Source of the DNA: Gymnorhina tibicen
Taxonomy: Eukaryota > Chordata > Aves > Passeriformes > Artamidae
Direction: 5' to 3'
Assembly: GCA_013399875.1 (NCBI GenBank)
Contig: VXAZ01009368.1
Coordinates: 68,607-132,606 of the forward strand
Length of the DNA stretch: 64,000 nt
Of the stretch, positions 47,201 through 59,033 are shown piece after piece. The position numbers and the translations under genes were made by a program. Each line of letters opens with the position of its first letter. Within the stretch, counting starts at the first letter, position 1. The notes under the pieces are model-generated. The model did no database searches, was not told where the DNA came from, and saw nothing but the letters and a program-made list of their open reading frames with translations.

Positions 47201-47459
47201 AGTGATCTATTCCCACTCCAGAACTTGCAACGACCTTCAAGTTAGGCAAGCTTTGGAGCAACTCTTCATTAATAGCTGGTTTGTGATACCACATATAGAT
47301 AGCTCTGATCTTTTTGCTGAGAAATGTCTTGTTTTCAAGATATTCTTTCATGGTGATGAGATGAAAACGTTTCTTCAGAAATCCAACATGGTCTTCATAT
47401 ACTCCATACCTCTCTCCTATACAGTCAACTAGCACATAAGGCAGTTCCTGACCCTCCAT
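44139..47459 (-). CDS. Glyoxylate/hydroxypyruvate reductase-like dehydrogenase, copy A
   Basis: D-2-hydroxyacid dehydrogenase family, expected to reduce glyoxylate or hydroxypyruvate type 2-keto acids with NAD(P)H. Coding exons 47459-47078, 46344-46173, 45177-44999, 44777-44681 and 44292-44139 join with phases 1, 2, 1, 2 to give 327 residues, the usual length. The substrate-side motif [12 protein letters not shown] is followed by the nucleotide-binding GMGTIG (residues 158-163), catalytic Arg244 in NISRG, Glu273 in YPEPLP and His292 in TPHIGS. Basic YHNRNQR after the second Rossmann strand, with no acidic residue, suggests NADP(H) preference (inference). A bare acceptor TTTTGTAG lies three bases before the ATG, so an untranslated exon sits upstream in a CpG island. 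It is the most divergent C-terminus of the three copies. Confidence 0.94.
44681..44777 (-). CDS. Copy A coding exon 4
   Basis: Acceptor [25 protein letters not shown] through DVTYPEPLP; donor GTAGGA. It carries the catalytic Glu. Confidence 0.94.
44999..45177 (-). CDS. Copy A coding exon 3
   Basis: Acceptor [29 protein letters not shown] through TAILINISR; donor GTAAGG. It ends on the catalytic Arg and the first base of Gly. Confidence 0.94.
46173..46344 (-). CDS. Copy A coding exon 2 (nucleotide-binding fold)
   Basis: Acceptor [27 protein letters not shown], then [14 protein letters not shown] and ILYHNRNQ; donor GTAAAG. It carries the GxGxxG motif. Confidence 0.94.
47078..47459 (-). CDS. 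Copy A coding exon 1
   Basis: [12 protein letters not shown] through RRLVE plus one base; 127 codons plus one. Donor GTAATA. The acceptor GTAG just before GGC-ATG shows that the true 5' end lies further upstream. Confidence 0.93.
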
Positions 47460-47462
47460 GCC

Positions 47463-48670
47463 CTACAAAAGCAAAGAGAACCAAAAGGACATGGTCTGAA
47501 GTGATCCATTATACTGTTTTTCCTAAAAACCAGGAAATTGATTGGCTCAATTACATTCTGTTTTCCCACCTGATGAAAGAGTTGGCTAAAGACAACCACT
47601 CTCACATGCAGAAGTTTTTTGGGCTCTCCCAGTGTTATTCAGAAGGATATTCAATTTCTATATAATCTTGCTGATAAGAAATGAAAACATTATTTTTGGC
47701 ATACCAACTATGCTAACAGTTAAACAAATGAGTGACCAGATGTTACTCCTGTTCAGTGTTCAATAGTCAACATTTAAAGCCAAAGTCTGGATAATTTAAG
47801 AATGTGCCCATATGAGTGGAAGGGTATCTTTTAGCACCGCAAGTTCTGCCACTTCTGCAACTATATTAAGCAATTATCATTGATGAGATTATCTCAGTAA
47901 AAATCTCATTTAATGTAACAGAGCTTTAATTTCTCAACTATGAACTTTGAGGTTACCCATGAACAGAAATTTACCCTTTCTTCGATCTCCTTCAGTGCTT
48001 TGCCAACTCTTCGCTCTGCTGACACTGCAAAGAGCCAAGGCTGTGATCTCAGGTTAAAGCCGAGAGCCCCGCACGCCGCCCCTCAGCCCGAGACAATGCT
48101 CCCGCACCGCTCTCGCACCGCTGGCCCAGCTCCCCCTTCTCTCCCCCGACCGCCTCCGGAGCGCGGTGTCCCGGGGAGCCCTCCCGCCCCAGGGCGGGCT
48201 GAGCCATGGCTGGAGGCGTTTGCCGCTGTCCCGGCGGGCCTACGCCTGGGACTAAAGATAGGAGGGAGCTGGAGCGGCGGCCGCAGGGCTCTGTCCGGCC
48301 CTGAAGGGCGGCTGGGAACGGGCGAGATCCCTCCCGTTCCCAGCCCGGGCGGGGCGCGCAGGACCGCGGGAGCCCCCGTGTCCCGCACGCCCGGTGCTAC
48401 CCACGGTGCCACCCCCGCGTGGGGCTCGGGGGCCTCGAGGCCGGGGCCCTGTCCCAGCCCGGCAGAGGCGGTCCCGGCGCCCTGCGGGGGTCCCGCTCGC
48501 ACTCACCCCGCCGGCCGCTCCCGCCGCCCCGGNCCGAGGCGGGCACTGACCGGCCGCCCGCACCCCGCCCGGGCCGGCCGCGGGGCCAGTGGGGAGGAGA
48601 GGCGGTGCCAGGGCACGGGACGCGCACCCCAATCCCTCGGGAAGCCGAGAGAGAGCGACGGGAGCTCACG
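47463..48670 (-). promoter_or_regulatory. Copy A 5' intron and CpG-island first exon
   Basis: A CpG island spans about 48040-48660. On the minus strand a strong donor GTGAGT (48506-48501) follows a GC-rich block ending GGCGGG, so a non-coding first exon probably ends at 48507 and splices to the acceptor at 47463-47464. One N interrupts the island at 48533. The long plus-strand frame at 47940-48725 is compositional. Confidence 0.65.
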
Positions 48671-51600
48671 AGTGATCGTGTGTTTTTGTAGAAATGTTTC
48701 TGTGCTGTTCGTGATTTCAGTATAATCGGGATTTTGCATTAACGTCCTGCACGCTGTTTTTTCTGTACTGTCTTTGAAGACCAGACGTGGTCTGGTCTTT
48801 CTGCTGGTCATTACACTATGTGCACGTGAGTTAAAATAAGATGAAGAGTTGTCTCTGGTCGACAGACACCAGTGATAGCTCTCACTGCACACATAAACAT
48901 CTTTTCCAACCTGTATGATTCTAGGAATACCCTCAAAAACTCTCTTTGAGAGCTAAGCAACTGGGGTAGGCTCAGGTGGTTGGACACTTGAGATGTTATC
49001 CCACCTACAGGTAGTCCTGTGCCAATTCAGCTGAGAAATATGTGAGAATTTTTCTGACAAGGTTGCTTGGTCTGTATCATAGAATCACAGAATGGTTTCG
49101 GTTGGAATGGAACTTAAAGGCCATCTATTTCCAACCCCCCTGCCACAGGCAGGGACACCTTTCACTAGACCAGGTTGCTCAGAGCCCCATCCAACCTGGC
49201 CTTGAACACTGGTAGGAATGGGCCACAACTTCTCCGAGCAACCTGTTCAGTGCTTCATCATCCTCAAAGAGGAGAATTTCTTCCTAATCTTCTCCATTCT
49301 ACTACTTAATCTAAACCTATTCTCCTTCAGTTTAAGGCCATTCCCCTTGTCCTATCACTGTAAAGAGGCCCTCTCCAGCTCTCTTGTAGTCCCCCTTTAG
49401 ATACTGTAAGGTTGCTATAAGGTCTCCTCGGAGCCTTCTCTTCTCCAGGCTGAACAACTCCAACTCTCCCATTCTGTCTTCATAGGAGACGTGCTCCAGT
49501 CCTGTGATAACTTAGTGGCCTTCTCTGGATCCACTTCAATAGGTCCACATCTTTCTTGTGCTGAGGACTCCAAGGCTGGATGCAACATTCTGGGTGGGAT
49601 CCCACAAAAACAGAGTAGAGGGGAACAATCACCTCCTTCCATGTCCATACCCAGTGATGGGGACTGGGAAGTACAGCTTCAGTTCTCAATTCACAAAAGG
49701 TGTGCTGAAGTGATGCCCCTTGCTGTGCAGGTGGTCATAATCCACTGGGGAGGATGCCTGGCTTCTGGGGTGAGAGCAGCTCAGGAGCTAGGACACACCA
49801 CTGCTGTGGGCATCCAGGCATCTTTCTCCTTTCAGGCTATGGAAAACCAGCCATAGCATGCTGCTGTGTCTCTCCTGACTACTGCAGTGCTTTTCAAAAG
49901 AGTGGATTACAAAATGCCATCTTCTTGAACTCTGTCAAACACATTTTGATACGTTGAACGTGGAGACAGTCAAGTTTAACACCAATCCTCTATAAAATTA
50001 CTACTAAAAAGATAAAATATAATAACAATTCATATCAATTACGCAAAACCATAAACTCTTCTTGTTATCCTGGTGATGATTTTTGAGTACCAGTTGCTTA
50101 CATGAATTTCAAGTTCAGACAGTTAAACTTTAAAACAAAAATTAATTAACTAGCAATATGTGGTTACAGCATGTTAACTGGATTTTTAGTTAAGTTTACT
50201 TGCATTTTCTTCCTAAAAAAACCCCCAACAAACATAAAATGATTACACATTACCTATTTCACATCAAAGGTTTCCAAACTGCTTTGATGATAGGATGTAA
50301 TGAGTAAGCTTTTAACTTACTGCTCACCTGAGATCGAAGGACCCTTGTAGAGTCCCTCTCATAGACAAGTCATGCTCGCTATGAACTGAGGAAGGAGGCC
50401 TACCACATTTTAGTCTTGAAGGCAAAGAAAAATCTTTGAAAGGGCAACACAGTAGTTTTTCCCTTTGTATATCAAATCCACGAATTTGAATGAACATAAT
50501 GGAGGAGCAATTAGTCAGAGAAGCCAAAAAAATAACAGTCAAAGGAATGTTACTCCAAGCAAAGTTATGTATCAAATGTCAAGACACTGGGTGTGTTATG
50601 TGGTTAGATGTGGAGAGAATCAGATGGTTTCAAAGCTGTTTTGAGCAACTTCAACATCCAATTTTCAAGCTATCATTCGGGAGCTAATACATCTCTACGG
50701 AAGATGTATCTGTATCACATCGTATGTGACAGAAGTTGTCAATTGCACCAGTGCACTATCACATTCCAAGTAGATTTAGTTTGTAGACTACTTTATAGTG
50801 TGCTAAGCTGAATTGCACTGTGTGTACATTGCTGCTGTGTGCAAGTTTTCTCTTATAGAAAGGGATCTGATAAACCAGCATTGTACAGAGCACTCTGAAA
50901 TGAGTAAGGTCTGTGGGTATGTAGGGAGAAGTATTGCATGATCTGTGGACTTCATCCCCATCATTAAATATTGCCATTGGTGTCCATGTAATCCTGCAGG
51001 GTGAGCTGACGCCTGCAGTGTTAATAAGGGGCTTGCATAATTGTTGTTTCTTGGGATTAGGTTTTTGAAGTATTGCGTTACCCTAAAATACTTTTGTGTA
51101 CTGTAATGCATACATTTCCCAGGTGGGTTGTACAGACTAGCTTAAGCATGAATAAAGACATATATTTCCTATGTCTACATTATGTTTTATAAGACAGTAT
51201 TATATGTGAGCAGGATTTGTAGGGCAAAAAAAGCTGAGGTAGGAAATCTGTATTCACAAGCTTGTTGTTTCAGGCAAGGCCAAACCAAGTGATGCATTTG
51301 TTTTCAGTGACTATAAACCATCATAAAGTGTTATCACTTGCCTGTCTGGTTGCTGTAGGTAAGGCCAGCTTTCCCAGCAGACTTCTGTAGCAGCATTTTA
51401 TTCCAGTTCATGTACTTTTTGCACATCAAAATATTTCAAAAAACCTGAATCAATGGAATGAACTATAATGGATCATCTCTCCTCTCATGTGGCCACTGCA
51501 TTTTTGGATCCACTTTCAGTAATCACGAGATTGAATTATTGTGTGTGAATCAACTCATCACTCCAGTGACTGACGGGCAGCTGTGTTTTCTCCTCTAAAG

Positions 51601-52320
51601 CACCCCACTGGCAGGGAGCACTTCTGAAACTAATCAGCCCAGATTCTCGAAGTATCTGCAGAGGTAGCAGTAAAACTCCAAGCAAATGCCAAACATGTAC
51701 AACTGTTTAAGTAGAAGTGAAGTACTGTATCCAATTTTGTTTGCTTCTTCAGCTCTCGACAAAAGTTTGCATGTGCAAAAACGTTGTGTGTTTTTTGCAG
51801 TTTTAGGATATTGATCTAAGAAAAGGTATTTTTTTTCTCTTTTCTATTTTATCGTAACCTTGTTTTTCAGCTCTGTAATTTATTGCTTAGCCTTTTATTT
51901 TTAAATAAATTTAACTTATTTTTTCAAGGTTATATATATGAACTTATATATATTTTCAAGGTGACAATGAAAGGTCTACTGGGCACCTTTATGTCAGAGA
52001 GCAGGGAGGTACCTGGGGCAGTCTTGAAATTCTTGACAGCCAACTTGCTGCACCTGAAAAGCTGCAATGTCTTGTCTCCTGGAGCCTCAAGAGTTGGTAA
52101 CATCACCATACATTAAACTGATGGGAGGAAGTGTATTTTGGCAAGCACCCATGACAACCATCTGCAAGACAAAGGCTCTGTAAAGATACATAAGGCTCCA
52201 GGCAAAGTCCTGGCTGCACTTAATGACAACTCTGCTATAAATTTCACTGATAAATAATCATACTATTCATAAAGCCATGCTACATAACAAAAGGCATAGC
52301 ACTGCCATTTTGTGTGTTGG
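48671..52320. other. Intergenic region between copies A and B
   Basis: It contains one CR1 fragment (49076-49645). Otherwise it is AT-rich with small frames only. Nothing else was recognised. Confidence 0.55.
49076..49645 (-). mobile_element. CR1 LINE 3' fragment (about 570 bases)
   Basis: Minus-oriented CR1. The plus strand reads ATAGAATCACAGAATGGTT, CAACCTGGCCTTGAACAC, AAGGTCTCCTCGGAGCCTTC and CTTCTCTTCCAGGCTGAAC. On the minus strand a remnant of ORF2 (PWSPQHKKDVDLLKW) is readable but broken. Confidence 0.92.
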
Positions 52321-52326
52321 TTTATT
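52321..52326 (-). terminator. Candidate polyadenylation signal of copy B
   Basis: AATAAA on the minus strand, about 200 bases after the copy B stop codon, a usual distance. Confidence 0.55.
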
Positions 52327-52525
52327 TGTCTTTTGGACTTGTATTAGACAACAGAAAGTATATAAACACAACTGAGAGGATGGCAAACTGTTTCCTTCCA
52401 AGCTTTAGTGAAGTGGATGGACATTCTTGTATTTAAAAAGATCTTTAGAGCTGATGTGGAGGGGAAAGGTAAGAATAAAAAGAGAGAAAGAGAAGAATAA
52501 AAGAGATGCGACATCCTTTCACACA

Positions 52526-52682
52526 TCAGCTAGGGAGCACTTCACTGGGCAGGGGGAGACCATTCAGGGCTGCTAGTATGTTTTCAACTGCTTCCTCTGT
52601 TATCATGTAGCTGGCCTTGTCTGTTTTAGTGCCGAGGTGAGGTGTTATAATGACGTTCTTTAATTTTAACAATGGATGATCT
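52526..52682 (-). CDS. Copy B coding exon 5 (last)
   Basis: Acceptor [29 protein letters not shown] through SEVLPS and stop TGA at 52526-52528. Confidence 0.92.
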
Positions 52683-55600
52683 CTGGACGAAAAGAAAAAA
52701 GAGTTAACTACTGTTGTTCATCAAAATAAAGAGGAGTCTTACTTTAGCTTTTGCACTGTATTTAAAGTTAATTTGCTACAACTTTACAAGTCCCACTTAG
52801 ACCCAGACAACCTGACCACCTATACTGAAGTAATTTTGGACTGTAATAGGACATACAGACTTCATAGCTGCTCTTTTCTCCAGAAACACATTTCTGCCAT
52901 GAGGCAGCAATTTGAACTATGTTAGAAGAGAGGATTAAGCCCTCCTGACACATTCACCCTACACAATAGTCTGAGCTGTAGTTATTTGCACACAGGCACA
53001 ACAAGACTAAACTCCCTCCAACCCAAAATGCAGCCAGCACAGTTAACTCCAAAAGGCACCATCCTGGTAGAGCAGTCTTTTTACAGAAGCTAAGCAGTCT
53101 CTGGGCCGAAGAGGTTTGCAGTACTCAGCCCTGTATTGTGGAAAGAAGCCTGTGGGGAAGGACACCTCGGGGCTATGCAGCAGGTCTTCGGCCTCAAGCA
53201 GCTTCCACCCATTAAAATTGTCAAGCTGCACTTTCTAATAAAGCAATTTGCAAGTTAAGCACTGCTGCAGCTTCATAGGGTAATTCTAAGCACTGGGTTT
53301 AATGCTTTCCCTGCCTCCTGCTGTTTTCTGGCTCCCAGGCTTCCCTTTGGTCTGTTATCAGCCCCAACATCTGGGCTGCATCCCATTCGTATTCATGGCA
53401 CTTTTATCCAAACTCATGCCAGTGTTGCCTCGGCCAGCTTCCTGCCTGCTGCAGGGATGGCTCTGGCCTCAGCAGGGCTCACCCACCCTTCCCAAGAAAT
53501 AAGCAAGAGATGGCAACCTGGGCAGAGGTTCTGGAGAGGTGACATCCAAAGCTGCGGCCCTGATAACACCAGTCTGAAGAGCTGCCACCAGCGCCTCTTG
53601 GTCAACTACTGCCCCTGGTGTGGAATAAGACTGTCTCTGAGTGTACCTTGCAGGCAAAGAGCAGAGAGCGAAGAGAGAAGGGAAGGGGAGAGGGAGGAAT
53701 TTCTGCCATGCCTGATCATCCTTGGCATGTGCACCAGCTGTACTGGATGCGGCACGGTGCTGCGTGGAACACAGCAGGAGCTAGACCACATTGCGAGGCC
53801 AGCCAATGGATCTGGATGGTACCTCGGCTGATGTTAATGAGGGTAGCTGTGGGTTTCATCAGCTCCAGCTCTCTTTTCCCGATCAGCTTGTGTGTCTGAG
53901 GTGACAGGCTCACCACCACCATCACAAAATCTGCCTGCTGGAGCAAGCTGTCTATCTTTTTGCAGTAAGTGGCACCGACAGCTTGCTCCTCTTGCTCTTT
54001 CCTAGTGGGGAAAAAAGCATTTCAGTCATGGAAACATTTTCTTCAATGATATCACCAGTATACAAAATAAAGGATCTGATTATCACATCCACATAGCAAA
54101 CAGGTGGCGAACAAAGGTGAATTTACTCTCAGCTGGGTGTTTGGATCCTTCTGGAAGGCTTCAAGCCCTACAGCATGGGATCGATTGCATGCCTGCCTCT
54201 CAGCCACTCCGGTGCAGGGTCCCAAGGGCTTCTTACGAAGTCTGCAAATTAACTAAGGCTGAGCACTGGAGCAGATGGCAGCACACAGTCCATTCTCGAG
54301 GATCCCCTGTGCACCTCAAAGGATACAGTCACTGCTCAAACCAGAGGAATGATATTCACCAGAACTCACCCATGCAAGCTCTGGGCATGGCAGTGGTCCT
54401 CATCCTGTTGGCACTCCCAGTAAGCCTGTAATTTTTTTCTGAGTGAAATCAGCAAGGCAGCTCTCTGCCAGGCTCCTGGCTGCCCCAGGACTTTCACAGA
54501 ATAAAGTGTTCAGCAGAAAAAGTTACCAGACTTGAGAGATTTTTAGTTTTAACTTTTCACAGCACAGAAGAATACTTGCCATTTCTCTTTGTAAATTTAG
54601 CTGCCTGAACTTTAGGAAATAAAGAAGCAATGATAGGGGATCATGTGTACAATCTTCTGCTTCTGATTGCAAGAGAAGGGCTTTAAGTTATCTCCTCCCC
54701 AATCTAGAAATAAAGAGGTCACACTAAGAAAATAACTTCAATGTAACTTTGACCCATGTGTCTCCTAACAAATGTACTTCACCATTTTTTTTTCAGGTCA
54801 ACGACCAGAGAGTAAGTGGGAAAAGAACAGACTGGAACTGCAGCCAGTTTTGCAGCATGCAGAGTGCATCTTGACTCAACACACAAGCTCGAAGTGTAAA
54901 TGTACTTTAAAATACGTATGTTTTTTAATTTCTGTTGCACTATGCATTGATCATTCATCACAGCACTCTTACATAAATATTACTTTAAAGACTGAAAAAT
55001 ATGAAACAGAGGGAGTTAATGATGATTAAAAAAAGAGTAAAAAAAAGAGTAAAGATATTAGTTCCTTTTAAATCTTTTCTTTGTGGTTTGCGAAGAAATT
55101 CTGAAAGATCTTAAGGAACACTTTTTTTTAAATGTGAGTTTGCTCAGCTGTTTTTCTGAAGAAACAGGAATGCCAAGCAGGCTAACAATTTCTGACCTCA
55201 TTCACCCTTGTGATTTGCCTAGGGCTAGCTAAAGCAGTGACCCTTCCTTCTTCTGCAGTCTGCTTATGGAGAAAAACCCTGAAAGCCACATCCTAGCACT
55301 GCAGCTCCTCCCTTCAGTCAGAGAGGAGTAAAGTTCTCTCAGGGGTGGTCATAGTTTATAGCAGTAAATATTTGTTCTGCTCATTATCTGCACCTTGCCT
55401 GATTGCAAACGGCTCAAGCTGTACATGGGGGTCTTGCTCACTTTAAATTGAAGAGCCCCTGTGCTGAATGTCTAACAAGGTTCAGATTCCCAGATACACA
55501 AGCTAGGAGGGACTAGAAACAAAGGGTGAAATCCGGTTAAATACTTGCCAAAATTCCTACTGGCTTGAGAAGAAACAAGGTTTTCTCAAGAACAGCTCTC

Positions 55601-57053
55601 AATCATATTGTGCCAAGTATATGTTTTCTAGTTCCCAGCCACTGTTTCAAGAATATCCCTCCTGAACTTCAAAATATGTGGAAAAAACTAACAACAAATA
55701 GAGTTGTGTTGTCACTATAGTACGATATGATAAGAATAAAAAAAGTATAAGCTTGATTTCCATTTTTCTGCAGGAAACCTTGAAATTTCTAATATAAAAC
55801 CTAAATTAAGTTTCAAAGTGTTTAATCACTGAGTAACTCTTTACAGGACTGATTAAAGGCAACCGTTCTTTTTTCTCCTTTTGTTTTAATCTTGGCCCTA
55901 TTCCCTCATTTTTTGCTGTATTTCTGACATAATTCCTTGAAAAGAAAATACTGACTATCTGGAAGAGTTTCTGCTGCAGTTAGGGTGAAGACATATCTTT
56001 ACCTCCGTGTCCTGTTGTGGTACAAAATGTTCATTTCAAATGCTTTGGCTCTCAGAGCAATCTTATATCCAATGCTGCCCATGCCAATGATCCCCAGAGT
56101 AGCTCCAGCAATTTTAACTCCCAGAATATCAGCTTCACAGTACTCCATACTTGGAGAAATTGAAATGTTATGGACTGCAAGAAAAACACACAAATATGAG
56201 AAATGAACGGGGTCCAACACGGAGGAACAAGGCAAAAGAGTCGGACTTGTGCTACTGTAGCACACTACTAATGGGTACAGGCACATGATTTTGTAATATC
56301 CAAGGTAACTCCCTAATGTATCATCTTTCCCCGATACATGTATATATGATATTCCAATTTATTCTCACCATACTACAAAAAGCCTTTTGATGTAATCTCC
56401 CTGAAATTTTTTTTACTGCTTTAGACTCATGAAAATATTGCCCTGTTCCTCATCAACAATCTAAATAATTATTGCCAGTAACAATGCAGAGTTTGAAAAT
56501 GTCACATGGAGAACACCACTCGGTTTCCTCTTCACATCTGCCGCTCTCCTTGGAAAGAAAAGTGTGACTTCTTTAAAAATCACAACTTGGTAATTTCTCT
56601 AAGAAAAGTCAAATTAATGGCAGGTAAATCTTGTATGATTTTTAGAAGCCACAAAAGAATTGAGATGTTACCTTCCACTAGTCTTCTAGCAGATGCTAGC
56701 AGCAAAGCCATCCCAGTATCTGCTGTGCTGCTGGAAACAGCACGTGGAGCATTAGCCATCTTCACTCCAAAGCAAGCTACAAGCTTCAGATCCAGGTGAT
56801 CCATCCCCACTCCCGAATTCGCAATCACTTTCAAGTTTGGCAGGTTCTGGAGGAGCTCTGTGTCGATGACTGGTTTGTGCCACCACAAATAGATTGCTTG
56901 GACCTTTTTACCTACATCCTTTTTGTTTTCAAGAAATTCCTTCATGGTGATGAGGTGGAAATGTTTCTTCAGGAATGGCACATGGCTATGCAGTATCCCA
57001 CGTATGCCACCAATTTCATTTACCAAAAGCCAAGGTAGCTTTCCTCCTTCCAT
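52526..57053 (-). CDS. Glyoxylate/hydroxypyruvate reductase-like dehydrogenase, copy B
   Basis: Same family and exon plan as copy A. Exons 57053-56672, 56174-56003, 54001-53823, 53614-53518 and 52682-52526 give 328 residues with phases 1, 2, 1, 2. The substrate-side motif is NSGVGMDHLDLK. GMGSIG (158-163) binds the nucleotide, and Arg244, Glu273 (SPEPLP) and His292 (TPHLGT) are kept. YHNRTRR after the second Rossmann strand again lacks an acidic residue. An acceptor GTAG precedes ATC-ATG, so a non-coding exon lies upstream. No CpG island is visible there, unlike copy A. The donor after exon 4, GTTGCC, is poor, so some transcripts may retain that intron and stop before the catalytic His. The frame itself is fully open. 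Confidence 0.92.
53518..53614 (-). CDS. Copy B coding exon 4
   Basis: Acceptor TCCACACCAG; AVVDQEALVAALQTGV through DVTSPEPLP. The donor GTTGCC matches the consensus poorly, but length and phase equal those of the paralogues. Confidence 0.85.
53823..54001 (-). CDS. Copy B coding exon 3
   Basis: Acceptor CCCCACTAG; KEQEEQAVGATYCKKIDSLL through TATLINISR; donor GTACCA. It carries the catalytic Arg. Confidence 0.92.
56003..56174 (-). CDS. Copy B coding exon 2 (nucleotide-binding fold)
   Basis: Acceptor TTCTTGCAG; HNISISPSMEYCEADILGV, then [14 protein letters not shown]; donor GTAAAG. The first codon is a split Val where A and C have Gly. Confidence 0.92.
56672..57053 (-). CDS. Copy B coding exon 1
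   Basis: MEGGKLPWLLVNEIGGIRG through RRLVE plus one base; donor GTAACA. It is 382 bases, the same as copies A and C. Confidence 0.92.
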
Positions 57054-57056
57054 GAT

Positions 57057-58706
57057 CTACACAAAGAAGAAAGACACAAAGTGTCAGAAGAAAGACATAT
57101 TATTATTTCCAGACATTTTAATAATCACTGCTATGTCCTGTTTCATGACATTTATGACAAGAGATCCTATAAACCACACAGGAAGGTAAGAAAACCAAGA
57201 CAAGCAAGCAGCTCTCTTAAACATACTACCAATTATACTCATACACACAGGTGTCCACACACACACAGAGGTATTCACATAATCAGTCTGAACAAGTTCT
57301 GTCCTTTGTGATCTCTAAGATTTCATATTACTGCTACCACGGTGAAAACATAACACTTACTTCTCATTAATTACTTAGTTTCAGACCGTCAATAGTCTGC
57401 AGTAAATAGTGCAATAAATATCCTTTGCTACCCTGAAATCATAAATTACCCTGTCTAAGTAGTTCAGAAAAATGTTGGACCAAATCTACTTCATGAAAAC
57501 AAATTGCATAGCTTCATCATGAACTTTGAGTTACCAGGTTAATTTTTAAATTCTTCGTTGCCGAGATTTTTGCAGCCTCCTGTCCTGAAGAGACCCCAGT
57601 GACAGCAGAGCCTCTTCCTGAGCCTATCCTAAGTTAACAAAACAACAAAACAGTAGACACTTAGGCAAATGTTTTCCAAGAAGGATATATGCCCTCTAAA
57701 TTACTTGGTTTGGGTTTCTTTTCCAGAATCCCTGACCATCTGGGTTTTCTTTCCAGAATCCCTCACCATCTGGTCCTGAGAGGGTCTGTGAACTGACGGT
57801 TATTTTAGGGGTTTTTGACAGACTATTTATAGCTACCTTTGATTTTCTATAGCATTTTTGGGAAGAATTGTGGGGAGAGTGTTCAAGGGCTGCAGGTCTC
57901 AGAATAGCAATCCTGTAGCAATTCTGTTGCCTTGTTAGTATTATTTCACTATTTCCAACTGAATGTCTAATTCTTGGCCTGTCTACACTTTCTGTACTAG
58001 AACTTCATTTTACTATCCCTTCAGGGAGCATGACCATATTGCAAAATAATGGAAAGACTTCCTGACTTTATGGAGGTGACAACCACTTCACTGAATTTTC
58101 TGAATTTGTTTGATTGCTAATAGGAAAGAGAATGTAAGAAAAAGCTTGGCCCTGGACTGCAAGTCAGGACTGATCACTAATTTTGCTTTAGGTTATGCCC
58201 TCACCCATGTGATTTCAATGGTAATTCTACCATTCTTTCATGGCCAGTCCAGATAAAAGCATCATTTTTGTCTGCATGGGGGAACTAAATCTCCTGGGAT
58301 TTATTTTGGTTTTCAAAGGATCCCCTCATGAAAAATAAAGACACTTTTTCAACAATTGGCTTTGCTTTAACATGTAGATGAAGCAGGGCTCTTCTTACAT
58401 TAGAAAACCTTAGGTCTATGATCACTTCAAAGAAAATTCCTTCAGTGTTTTCATATAAAAATAGAATATTGGAATATTGGCTGAGAAGTGTTTCAGGATA
58501 CAGTCAAATTTCTGCAGGGAATCAATGCTCATTCATCTTCAACAGATTTGAGAGTGTTACACAAGCTGCTTGGTGCGCTTGTTTATCATTATGTAGCAGC
58601 AACAACTGGGAGCAGAAGATGGGTATTCACTGAAATAGACTGAAGATATCAAAATTTGTAACTGCTCAGTTAAAATCTTCAAGCAAATCTCTTTAATTAA
58701 TTTCAC
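57057..58706. other. Upstream region of copy B and 3' flank of copy C
   Basis: There is no CpG island. A possible minus-strand donor GTAAGT at 57360-57355 could end an untranslated copy B exon, but this is weak. A two-unit ~31-base tandem repeat lies at 57712-57773. Otherwise nothing was recognised. Confidence 0.45.
57712..57773. repeat. Two-copy tandem repeat, about 31-base unit
   Basis: The unit with CCAGAATCCCTGACCATCTG is followed at once by a near copy with CCAGAATCCCTCACCATCTG. Confidence 0.85.
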
Positions 58707-58712
58707 TTTATT
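58707..58712 (-). terminator. Candidate polyadenylation signal of copy C
   Basis: AATAAA on the minus strand, about 165 bases after the copy C stop codon. Confidence 0.6.
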
Positions 58713-58876
58713 TTTTGGAATTGTAAGTAACAGAACAAATCAAGTCTAGTGAGGTGACAGTTTTGCAGCATCATGATGAGCAGTGCAGGAACAAGTTGCT
58801 TTTCTTTTAGCTTAAAAGTGGTAAGAAATAGTGCTTTCCCATACACAGGAGATTTAGTGGCATCATCTGGCATTCA

Positions 58877-59033
58877 TCATTTGGGAAACACTTCACTTGG
58901 AATGGGTTGGCCATTGAGAACAGCCAGCATGTTTGCTATTGCTTCTTCTGCCATCATACGGATGGCTTGGACTGTTGCGGTTCCAATGTGTGGGGTTACG
59001 ATGACGTTATTCAAGTTTAATAAAGGATGATCT
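58877..59033 (-). CDS. Copy C coding exon 5 (last)
   Basis: Acceptor [30 protein letters not shown] through SEVFPK and stop TGA at 58877-58879, followed directly by a second in-frame TGA. Confidence 0.94.

Larger units (their letters stand above)
52683..56671 (-). other. Copy B introns between coding exons
   Basis: Introns 52683-53517, 53615-53822, 54002-56002 and 56175-56671. No other gene or clear mobile element was recognised in them. Confidence 0.8.

Noticed and set aside
47940..48725. Plus-strand open frame of 261 codons in the copy A CpG island
   Set aside because: It crosses an N, has Pro/Arg/Ala low-complexity composition and no recognisable domain, and is better explained as the untranslated first exon region of the minus-strand gene.
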